Below, in pieces: positions 1 through 5,368 of a DNA stretch of 5,804 bases (position 1 is its first letter; every line of letters begins with the position of its first letter). The stretch is from positions 1-5,804 of the forward strand of contig PAEG01000092.1 in assembly GCA_002703045.1 (NCBI GenBank), in the 5' to 3' direction. The translations under genes were made by a program, and so were the position numbers. This DNA comes from Acidimicrobiaceae bacterium (GTDB lineage: Bacteria; Actinomycetota; Acidimicrobiia; Acidimicrobiales; UBA8592). The notes beneath the pieces were generated by a model. That model did not search any database. It saw nothing but the letters and a program-made list of their open reading frames with translations, and was not told where the DNA came from.

Positions 1-56
1 GATCTTCACTAGATTGAAATCAACCTGGTTTTCTAGCTATTTCAGCTATCTGCTTC

Positions 57-72
57 CAGTACATTTGTACTG
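57..72. repeat. 16-bp dyad CAGTACA-TT-TGTACTG
   Basis: The arms are perfect 7-bp inverted repeats around a 2-bp spacer, the geometry of a binding site for a dimeric repressor. The pattern GTAC-N4-GTAC superficially recalls the Gram-positive LexA box (GAAC-N4-GTTC) but differs in each half-site. It lies about 190 bp before the engB start, so it may serve a gene off the left edge or a promoter far upstream. No regulator gene is in the window. A chance occurrence is possible. Confidence 0.4.
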
Positions 73-194
73 AAAATATGACGAATTCCTTGGAAATATA
101 AGCGTTGTGCCTTCATATTGAATTTTTCATGTCGCCTTTAGCATTTCTCGAAAATTCTTATAAAAAAGGGAATAAGGAACTTGCCAAGCTAATA

Positions 195-220
195 TTTTTG
201 ATTCCACGTGGAATCAAAAA
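195..220. repeat. Perfect 26-bp palindrome in the engB leader
   Basis: Positions 195-207 and 208-220 are exact reverse complements with no mismatch, centred on CACGTG (205-210) and flanked by T5 on the left and A5 on the right. Read as RNA it could form an 11-bp stem with an ACGU loop. The polarity is T-tract, stem, A-tract, with no U-run after the stem on either strand, so it is not a normal intrinsic terminator. An operator for a symmetric DNA-binding protein, or a structured element in the engB 5' leader, fits better. It ends 42 bp before the engB start codon. Confidence 0.6.
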
Positions 221-240
221 GTGACAAGCGCTCTATTCAT

Positions 241-246
241 AGGAGG
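241..246 (+). promoter_or_regulatory. Shine-Dalgarno AGGAGG of engB with long spacing
   Basis: AGGAGG is a consensus ribosome-binding site, but 16 bases separate it from the ATG at 263, more than the usual 5-10. An in-frame TAG at 251-253 rules out any earlier start in the frame, so the ATG at 263 is the first possible one. The long gap may lower initiation efficiency, or the intervening bases may fold. Confidence 0.55.
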
Positions 247-262
247 CGGCTAGTCTAGAAAG

Positions 263-856
263 ATGTCTAATCCGCTTCCTATTCGCTTTCTCCAATCAGC
301 TTCGCGTCATGATCAACTTCCAAATAGTATTCTTGAGCTTGCTATTGTCGGACGTTCGAATGTTGGGAAGTCATCTCTGATTAATGCTTTGGCGCATAGA
401 AAGAAACTCGCAAAAACATCAAAAACACCCGGCGCTACACAACTGATTAATGTCTACGAGTTCGACCCGGAAGGTTCGGGGTCTTGGCTTGTGGACCTTC
501 CTGGGTACGGTTTTGCTAAAGCTCCGAAATCAGAAATGGACCGATGGAAGCAAATGATTGAAGAGTACTTGATGCAAAGCGACACGCTTGGAGCTGTCAT
601 CTTGCTCATTGACAGCGCCGTTGGTCCAACATCCTTGGATCTACAAACAATTGAGTGGCTTGATCACATAGATCTTCCCTATCGTTTTGTCGCAACTAAA
701 GAAGATAAAGTCCGGCCTTCTAAACGAGGGGCAAGAAAAAATGATCTCGTGAAGAAATTAGGAACTAAAAAAGAAGATGTGCTGTGGGTAAGTGCAAACA
801 CCGGAACAGGAATAAGCGAGCTTCGTTCAGAGATTATTGAATTTTTCTCAACTTGA
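263..856 (+). CDS. engB: EngB (YihA/YsxC) family ribosome-biogenesis GTP-binding protein
   Basis: This is a cytoplasmic TRAFAC-class GTPase. Family members are needed for late assembly of the large ribosomal subunit. The 197-residue length is typical for EngB. Visible motifs in order are: G1/P-loop GRSNVGKSS (30-38), the switch I Thr within TPGATQ (55-60), G3 DLPG (78-81) in the EngB-specific DLPGYGFA, G4 TKED (145-148) and G5 SAN (177-179). Many homologues have Arg or Lys where this protein has Ala58 (TPGRTQ). The ATG at 263 is the first start after an in-frame stop at 251, with AGGAGG 16 bases upstream. The gene stands alone on its strand, and its last 9 bp overlap the end of the convergent cupin gene. 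The family call is secure. From memory, most high-GC actinobacteria lack EngB, so it may also be informative about lineage. Confidence 0.95.
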   Translation: MSNPLPIRFLQSASRHDQLPNSILELAIVGRSNVGKSSLINALAHRKKLAKTSKTPGATQLINVYEFDPEGSGSWLVDLPGYGFAKAPKSEMDRWKQMIEEYLMQSDTLGAVILLIDSAVGPTSLDLQTIEWLDHIDLPYRFVATKEDKVRPSKRGARKNDLVKKLGTKKEDVLWVSANTGTGISELRSEIIEFFST

Positions 857-1426
857 CTGTTGCGACCTTGCAGCCTGATACACCTTGCGAAGATCTTTGA
901 GTCCAGCGGGGAGTTCTATCGGCGGATCAGGTAATTGGGTTACACCATGCTCTTCAAGAATCTTTGTCATAGCATCTGGATCGTCACTCCACGAACGGGG
1001 ATCCCCCATCATTACTTCGTAGAGAGTGACCCCTTTTGGGCCTGCCCTAAAGGGACCGAAATCAGCGCCAAGCGGAAGCTCAATATGGGTTCCTACTCCA
1101 CAGAGCCTTTCACCGCATAGAAAATCTCCCTGAAGAACGGTAAGTACATGTGGACTGAAATGCCCATGTTTTCTGACGATCATTCCCGGGTCCCATTGAG
1201 CGAAAAGAGCGAGATACATGGGATCTACTGAAAACGCAACCCATTTTTCCCATACGTGTGACTCGCTTCCATCTGCGTTACGTTGGCTGCGAACAGGTAT
1301 CCAAGGCACATCATCCTTATCTTCAAGGTGGGTGAATTTAGGAACCAAATCTGGGATACGTGGAATTACTTCGGAAGAAACCATCGATTGCTTTCTATTT
1401 TTCATTTCGTCTGTCAGGAAATTCAA
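848..1426 (-). CDS. Cupin-domain protein with unusual metal-site residues
   Basis: This is a single-domain cupin of up to 192 residues with no signal peptide, so probably cytoplasmic. Motif 1 keeps the cupin spacing G-x5-H-x-H-x3-?-x6-G at 81-100, with His87 and His89, but His93 stands where the usual Glu ligand is. Motif 2 keeps G-x5-P-x-G at 112-120, but Phe123 replaces the usual His. A metal site, if present, might be His87/His89/His93. Cupins of this sort include dioxygenases, isomerases and anti-sigma-type sensors, so the reaction cannot be named. The gene follows the DsbA-like gene in one operon. The start is uncertain: TTG at 1426 has GAGGGG six bases upstream but overlaps the upstream gene by 32 bp. 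ATG at 1405 overlaps its stop. ATG at 1384 gives 178 residues, with a weak AGAAAG before it. Residue numbers here follow the longest form. Confidence 0.8.
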   Translation of the reverse strand: MNFLTDEMKNRKQSMVSSEVIPRIPDLVPKFTHLEDKDDVPWIPVRSQRNADGSESHVWEKWVAFSVDPMYLALFAQWDPGMIVRKHGHFSPHVLTVLQGDFLCGERLCGVGTHIELPLGADFGPFRAGPKGVTLYEVMMGDPRSWSDDPDAMTKILEEHGVTQLPDPPIELPAGLKDLRKVYQAARSQQSS

Positions 1427-2099
1427 TGACTTCCCCTCGGTTGATGCTTACCCAATCGCGTGCTTCAAGATACGGTTGAAATACCTGAAATATGCGTTTT
1501 TCATCTTCACCTGTCTTTGGTTTCTGCATTTCATACAAATCAGGAAATTCAAGCCATAGAGTAACGGCCTCCCAAAGCTTCATAGCTTTCTCTCCTTCAG
1601 GAGGATCGATAAGAACAGGCCCATACAGTGCGTGATCTCCGAAGAAAAGTGTTGGCACCCCATATCCCCCAGCGTCTATGACCCGTTGATGGTCTTGTTT
1701 GATTTCGTCATGAGTTGTTAAATCTTCTAGGGAAACATCAACAATGTTCGGATTCATTCCTAACTCTTCAAGAAGTTCTTTCGCAACAGCAGGTTCGTGG
1801 GGGCGTTTCCCTTCTTCATGAAGCGCCCGACCTGACATTTCGTACCATCTATCAAGGCTTTCCATGCTTTCTCTCCGTAAAATTGCTCCGATTCGCATCA
1901 TTGACCATCCGTAGGACCAGTCTCGTTCCCACGGGTGTTTTTTCCCCTCTCGCAAATTCACTTCCTCAAGACTAAAGAACTTCCAGTTAATGGTCAGCCC
2001 ATTTTGTGCTCGCACGTTTCGAATCCATTTTGATGTCTGATATGCCCAAGGGCACATAACATCAAAATGAAAATCTACTTCAATTGGGTTACTGCTCAT
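1395..2099 (-). CDS. DsbA/FrnE-like thioredoxin-fold protein (Rv2466c-like), CPWA active site
   Basis: This 234-residue protein has the layout of the DsbA/2-hydroxychromene-2-carboxylate isomerase superfamily. An N-terminal strand (DFHFDVM) leads into the active-site loop Cys16-Pro-Trp-Ala19, then comes a helical insertion, the cis-proline loop GVPT (Pro149), and a C-terminal GPVL...GEKAMKLWE segment (160-177). The last segment closely recalls Rv2466c, the mycobacterial mycothiol-dependent nitroreductase. Rv2466c has CPWC, whereas here the second Cys is Ala, so a two-cysteine disulfide cycle is not possible. A monothiol or glutathione/mycothiol-transferase-like role is more likely. There is no signal peptide, so it is cytoplasmic. 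The ATG at 2099 is supported by AAAGGA at 2104-2109, four bases upstream. It is the first gene of a leftward operon with the cupin gene and is divergent from the flavin oxidoreductase. The substrate is unknown. Confidence 0.85.
   Translation of the reverse strand: MSSNPIEVDFHFDVMCPWAYQTSKWIRNVRAQNGLTINWKFFSLEEVNLREGKKHPWERDWSYGWSMMRIGAILRRESMESLDRWYEMSGRALHEEGKRPHEPAVAKELLEELGMNPNIVDVSLEDLTTHDEIKQDHQRVIDAGGYGVPTLFFGDHALYGPVLIDPPEGEKAMKLWEAVTLWLEFPDLYEMQKPKTGEDEKRIFQVFQPYLEARDWVSINRGEVIEFPDRRNEK
1433..1438 (-). promoter_or_regulatory. Candidate Shine-Dalgarno GAGGGG for the TTG start of the cupin gene
   Basis: On the minus strand GAGGGG sits six bases before the TTG at 1426, which is good spacing. 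It lies inside the last codons of the DsbA-like gene (Arg-Gly-Glu), so it may be only coding sequence. If used, translation of the two genes would be coupled by a 32-bp overlap. The competing starts are the ATGs at 1405 and 1384. Confidence 0.35.
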
Positions 2100-2195
2100 A
2101 CTTTCCTTTCAATGCCTTCTTCTATTGTTGTCGGAGAAGCAGGTGTCGATCAAGATGAGGGATCAGGAAGTCTCTACTAGATTAGATTATGAGAA
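2100..2195. promoter_or_regulatory. Divergent promoter region between the two operons
   Basis: This 96-bp spacer must hold the start signals of both the leftward DsbA-like/cupin pair and the rightward three-gene operon, unless they are read from distant promoters. A direct repeat GATCA(A/G)G occurs at 2148-2154 and 2161-2167, 13 bp apart, and could bind a shared regulator. For the leftward genes, TTGATC (2153-2148, minus strand) lies about 18 bp before AACAAT, a weak sigma-70-like pair. These are readings by eye. Only the divergent arrangement itself is certain. Confidence 0.45.
2178..2188 (+). promoter_or_regulatory. Possible -10 element(s) TAGATTAGATT, near-leaderless start
   Basis: Two overlapping TAGATT hexamers (2178-2183 and 2183-2188) match the TANNNT form of -10 elements. 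Transcription from the first would begin about position 2190, only a few bases before the ATG at 2196. That would explain the lack of a good Shine-Dalgarno there, since only GAGAA directly abuts the ATG. No clear -35 is seen. Leaderless transcripts are common in actinobacteria. Confidence 0.3.
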
Positions 2196-3431
2196 ATGAT
2201 GAACACAGACTCTAAACCCATTTTTGTCCCGACGAAGCTTGGACCGATTGAACTTCGTAATCGCGTTATTAAAGCGGCGACCTTTGAGGGAATGGCAATT
2301 GACAATATGGTCACAGATGCGCTGATTGATTTTCACAGGGCTTTCGCTACTGGACGTATAGGGATGACGACGCTTGCATACTGTGCAGTATCACCTGACG
2401 GACAAGGTGCACCTAATGAAATAGTTATGCGGAAAGAGGCAGTCCCTGGATTACGATGCTTCGTGGATACGATGCATCATCTCGATGTCGCTGCATCCAT
2501 ACAGCTTGGTCATGCTGGCCCTGTAGGAATAGGAGTCGGAGGCCCTGCATTATCAGCATCAAAAGTCTTCTCAAAAACACGTTTCAAAAACACGACACCG
2601 GCAGATGACACGCAAATCCAAAGAGTGATTGACGACTTTGTCTCGGCAGCAGAACTTGCAGCAGCGAGCGGATTTAACTGTGTTGAACTGCATTTTGGCC
2701 ACGGCTACCTCGTGAGTAATTTCCTGAGTCCCAAACTGAATAAAAGAAAGGACAATTGGGGTGGTTCACTGGAGAACCGTGCCCGTTTAGCTCGAACAGT
2801 AGCCAAAAAAGTGAAAGATGTTCTCCCAGACAATGTTGCACTTATCGCCAAACTCAATTTGGACGATGGGGTAAAGACTGGTTTCCATGTTGATGAATGC
2901 GTCAAAGTTGCAAAAATGCTCGAACTAGATGGAGCGCTCGACGCTATCGAATTAACTGGAGGAAGTTCATTTGAAAATCCAATGTACTTTTTCCGCGGGG
3001 ATGTTCCCGTTCACGAAATGGCAGAAATCTTTCCCAGTCGTATTATGAAAACCGGTTTCAAACTAACTGCAAAGAAATTCATGCCATACTACCCGTTTGA
3101 AGAAGCGTACTTTCTTGAACAAGCAAGACTTGTCCGTGAGGCCGTCACGATGCCATTGATTCTTCTCGGCGGTATTAATAATTTATCCACCGTGCAGTTA
3201 GCGCTCGATGAAGGTTTTGACTTTGTTGCGATCGGTCGAGCCTTGTTACGCGAACCGGATCTCGTGAAGCGTTGGGAGGAAGGTAACGACGCTAATGGGG
3301 CATGCATTCATTGCAATAAATGTATGCCAAGTATTTATCAAGGTACGCATTGTTGGATTGTCCCAGAAGAGAACCGACCCGGTCATGACAAATGGCCACG
3401 TCAGGCTCAGAAAGTAGGTATAGGTGATTGA
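2196..3431 (+). CDS. Old Yellow Enzyme-family NADH:flavin oxidoreductase with Cys cluster (2,4-dienoyl-CoA reductase-like barrel)
   Basis: This is a 411-residue FMN-binding TIM barrel. Supporting motifs are NR at 22-23, QLGHAG (103-108), and the active-site segment ELHFGHGYL (164-172) with His166, His169 and Tyr171. They continue with FLSPKLNKRKDNWGGSLENR (176-195) and the phosphate-binding LLGGI (323-327) and IGRALLREPDL (346-356). The C-terminus has Cys370, Cys373, Cys376 and Cys386 (CX2CX2CX9C), placed like the [4Fe-4S] ligands of 2,4-dienoyl-CoA reductase (FadH). The FAD- and NAD(P)H-binding domains that complete FadH are missing, so an outside electron donor would be needed if the cluster is redox-active. 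Start: ATGATG at 2196/2199 with only a weak SD. It leads the operon with the isomerase and acyl-CoA dehydrogenase, and its end overlaps the isomerase start by 8 bp. Reduction of a conjugated enoyl or dienoyl thioester is a plausible role, but the substrate is unproven. Confidence 0.9.
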   Translation: MMNTDSKPIFVPTKLGPIELRNRVIKAATFEGMAIDNMVTDALIDFHRAFATGRIGMTTLAYCAVSPDGQGAPNEIVMRKEAVPGLRCFVDTMHHLDVAASIQLGHAGPVGIGVGGPALSASKVFSKTRFKNTTPADDTQIQRVIDDFVSAAELAAASGFNCVELHFGHGYLVSNFLSPKLNKRKDNWGGSLENRARLARTVAKKVKDVLPDNVALIAKLNLDDGVKTGFHVDECVKVAKMLELDGALDAIELTGGSSFENPMYFFRGDVPVHEMAEIFPSRIMKTGFKLTAKKFMPYYPFEEAYFLEQARLVREAVTMPLILLGGINNLSTVQLALDEGFDFVAIGRALLREPDLVKRWEEGNDANGACIHCNKCMPSIYQGTHCWIVPEENRPGHDKWPRQAQKVGIGD

Positions 3432-4200
3432 CGTTGAAAATAATGGAAGAGTCCGACTATTCCGTTTAAATAGGCCGGAAGCTAAAAATGCCTTCAACGA
3501 AGCATTGTATGACAGCCTTACAGAATTACTAATTGAAGCAGAGGGTGATTCGACTGTTGCTGTAGTAATTATCACCGGACAGGGTGATAGTTTCTCGTCA
3601 GGCACTGATGTTGTCGAATTGGGACAAAGGATGGCCGACCCTTCGTTCACTCCTGGCAAGCATGGCTTCCCCGGTTTAGCAGATACGTTGGTGGATTTCT
3701 CAAAACCTTTGCTGAGTGCGGTTAATGGGATTGGATTGGGGATCGGTGTAACAATTCTTGGATTATCAGATCTTGTATTTATGGCACACAGCGCCCGTGT
3801 GAAATGCCCATTTACTGACTTAGCATTAGCTCCGGAAGCTGCAAGTAGTTTCACTTTCCCGGCGATTATGGGCCGGCAGAACGCAGCATGGACACTACTG
3901 AGCTCCGAGTGGCTTACGGCAGAAGAATGTTTTTCGACGGGTCTAGCATTTAAGCTCTGCTCGGATGCTGAATTGATGGATATCACAATGGAACATGCTC
4001 AAGTTTTGGCAGCGAAGCCCATTAGCTCTCTCGTTGCATCAAAGAAGCTGATTATGGACCCGATACGTGAGCGAATTCATGAAGCCAGAAAACATGAAGA
4101 TGCAGCATTCGCCGAGCTACTGGGTAAACCTGCAAATCTTGAAGCTCTACAAGCTTTCGCTGAGAAACGTATTCCAGACTTCTCCAGTTTGGGAGAATAA
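3424..4200 (+). CDS. Crotonase-fold enoyl-CoA Delta3,Delta2-isomerase (ECI2-like)
   Basis: This 258-residue enzyme has the crotonase fold. The oxyanion-hole elements are FSSGTDV (57-63, Gly60) and NGIGLGIG (101-108). In enoyl-CoA hydratase the two catalytic glutamates lie 20 residues apart. The matching positions here are Thr110 and Phe130, so hydratase chemistry is unlikely. Glu138 in ALAPEAASSFTFP matches the single catalytic Glu of peroxisomal ECI2-type isomerases (PEG-SS-TFP). The expected reaction moves a 3-enoyl-CoA double bond to the trans-2 position during beta-oxidation of unsaturated acyl-CoAs. The start is GTG at 3424, 8 bp inside the preceding gene, with AGG at 3416-3418. The sequence from the second codon matches the family N-terminus, so no later start fits. 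The overlap implies translational coupling with the flavin oxidoreductase. Other crotonase-fold reactions cannot be excluded. Confidence 0.85.
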   Translation: MIDVENNGRVRLFRLNRPEAKNAFNEALYDSLTELLIEAEGDSTVAVVIITGQGDSFSSGTDVVELGQRMADPSFTPGKHGFPGLADTLVDFSKPLLSAVNGIGLGIGVTILGLSDLVFMAHSARVKCPFTDLALAPEAASSFTFPAIMGRQNAAWTLLSSEWLTAEECFSTGLAFKLCSDAELMDITMEHAQVLAAKPISSLVASKKLIMDPIRERIHEARKHEDAAFAELLGKPANLEALQAFAEKRIPDFSSLGE

Positions 4201-4222
4201 GAAATCCATGCAAAGGTAAAAC

Positions 4223-5368
4223 ATGACTGTTTCATCACCGTTCTATTCCGAAGATCATGAAGCATTCCGTTCAGTCGTGCGACAGTTCGCTAAGAACGAA
4301 ATTATCCCCAACATCCAAGAATGGGAACAAGCAGGGGAGGTGCCAAGAGACCTCTACAGAAAAGCAGCGTCTATTGGGATTTTCGGAGATGGATTCGAAG
4401 AAGTGTACGGAGGCCATGGGCAACGTGATGCAATACTTCGGATGGTAATTATGCAAGAGCTAGCTATGGCTGGGGCAGGGGGGGTAGTTGCGTCAATGCT
4501 TTCGAATTACATTGCGCTTCCCACAATTCAAAGAGCCGGCTCTAATGAAATGAAGGCAAAGGTGCTAACTCCTTGTCTCGCTGGAGACGCTGTATCTGCG
4601 CTCGCTATCACTGAGCCAAGCGGCGGATCTGATGTTGCAAGGATTAAAACAGTTGCAAAACGAGATGGTGAAGAATTCATTGTCAATGGGCAGAAAACAT
4701 TTATCACCTCTGGAATGTATGCAGATTATTTGACTGTGGCAGTTCGTACCGGAGGTGAAGGAGCTCGAGGTATTTCTCTTCTCCTCATTGAAGGAGATCG
4801 CGAAGGCGTAGAGAGAACACGGCTTGACAAGATGGGCTGGCTATCGTCGGATACAGCTACTTTATATTTTGATGATGTTCGTGTACCGGTAGAAAATCTG
4901 ATTGGAGAGGAAGGTACTGGATTCTCTTCAATAATGAACAATTTCAATGCTGAGCGCATTGATATGGCCGCTCAATCGATCGCTTATTCTCGCGCTTGTT
5001 ATGAGGAAGCACTGGAATGGTCTAAGGAGCGTGAAACCTTCGGTAAGCGCCTTGCAGATCATCAAGTAATACGTCACAAGTTCATAGAGATGGATAGGAA
5101 GATTAATGCAGCGCAAGCATGGTGCGAACTTTTGGCATGGCGGTTGAATCAGGGGGATGACCCTGTTGCTGAAATAGCGGAATTGAAAGTGCAGGCGACA
5201 ACCACCTTTGAATTCTGTGCCCGTGAGGCTTCTCAAATTCTTGGAGGTGCTAGCTACTTGAAAGGCTCAATAACAGAACGGCTTTATAGAGAAGTGCGTG
5301 TTCAGGCTATTGGTGGAGGAAGCGAAGAAATTATGCGTGATCTTGCAAGCCGGCAGTTGGGAATTTAA
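4223..5368 (+). CDS. Acyl-CoA dehydrogenase (IVD/LCAD-type active site)
   Basis: This 381-residue FAD flavoenzyme has the usual ACAD length. It forms the trans-2 double bond of acyl-CoA and passes electrons to electron-transfer flavoprotein. Visible elements are the N-terminal helical domain (1-120), the first ACAD signature ALAITEPSGGSDVA (126-139), the beta-domain motif GQKTFITSG (156-164), and the C-terminal FAD/tetramer helices with RETFGKRLADHQ (270-281). The short/medium-chain catalytic Glu position (YEGT) is Gly364 in AIGGGSEEIM. Glu244 in NAERI occupies the place used by isovaleryl-CoA and long-chain dehydrogenases, so a branched or long acyl substrate is likely. The ATG at 4223 has AAAGG six bases upstream. 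The gene lies 22 bp after the isomerase, in the same operon. Its TAA shares bases with the manA stop on the other strand. The exact substrate is unknown. Confidence 0.93.
   Translation: MTVSSPFYSEDHEAFRSVVRQFAKNEIIPNIQEWEQAGEVPRDLYRKAASIGIFGDGFEEVYGGHGQRDAILRMVIMQELAMAGAGGVVASMLSNYIALPTIQRAGSNEMKAKVLTPCLAGDAVSALAITEPSGGSDVARIKTVAKRDGEEFIVNGQKTFITSGMYADYLTVAVRTGGEGARGISLLLIEGDREGVERTRLDKMGWLSSDTATLYFDDVRVPVENLIGEEGTGFSSIMNNFNAERIDMAAQSIAYSRACYEEALEWSKERETFGKRLADHQVIRHKFIEMDRKINAAQAWCELLAWRLNQGDDPVAEIAELKVQATTTFEFCAREASQILGGASYLKGSITERLYREVRVQAIGGGSEEIMRDLASRQLGI
5365..5368. other. TTAA shared by two convergent stop codons
   Basis: TAA of the acyl-CoA dehydrogenase is read at 5366-5368 on the plus strand, and TAA of manA at 5367-5365 on the minus strand. 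The two genes therefore end on the same four-base palindrome, with no intergenic space. Confidence 0.9.

Larger units (their letters stand above)
1..262. other. Non-coding leader upstream of engB
   Basis: This AT-rich stretch has frequent stops in all frames and no recognisable coding sequence. The longest edge-open frame is 23 codons (about 2-73) and resembles nothing I know. It holds two inverted repeats, at 57-72 and 195-220, which are described separately. AT-rich hexamers such as TTATAA (158-163) could act as a -10 element, but I see no convincing -35 partner and do not call a promoter. Its length, the two dyads and its place before a housekeeping GTPase suggest a regulatory leader. No RNA gene or classical terminator was recognised in it. 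Confidence 0.6.

Noticed and set aside
2..73. C-terminal end of a gene entering from the left edge
   Set aside because: Only 23 codons are open, with no recognisable protein ending, and the region is AT-rich with stops in the other frames. It cannot be supported.
195..220. Intrinsic transcription terminator
   Set aside because: The palindrome is followed by A-tracts on both strands with no U-run in the transcript, so the polarity is wrong for a rho-independent terminator.
1218..1559. Plus-strand open frame of 113 codons
   Set aside because: It is antisense to the cupin and DsbA-like genes, shows no family motif, and its composition is typical of a shadow frame.
3424..3426. Frameshift or fusion between the flavin oxidoreductase and the isomerase because of their overlap
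   Set aside because: Both proteins have normal ends and lengths. The GTG start 8 bp inside the upstream gene is an ordinary operon overlap.
3246..3986. Long antisense open frame (246 codons, minus strand) across the flavin oxidoreductase/isomerase junction
   Set aside because: It lies wholly opposite two well-supported genes, is Ser/Thr/Pro-rich with no recognisable motif, and looks like a shadow frame.
4928..5236. Minus-strand open frame of 102 codons inside the acyl-CoA dehydrogenase
   Set aside because: It is the reverse shadow of a conserved enzyme and has no domain or ribosome-binding site.
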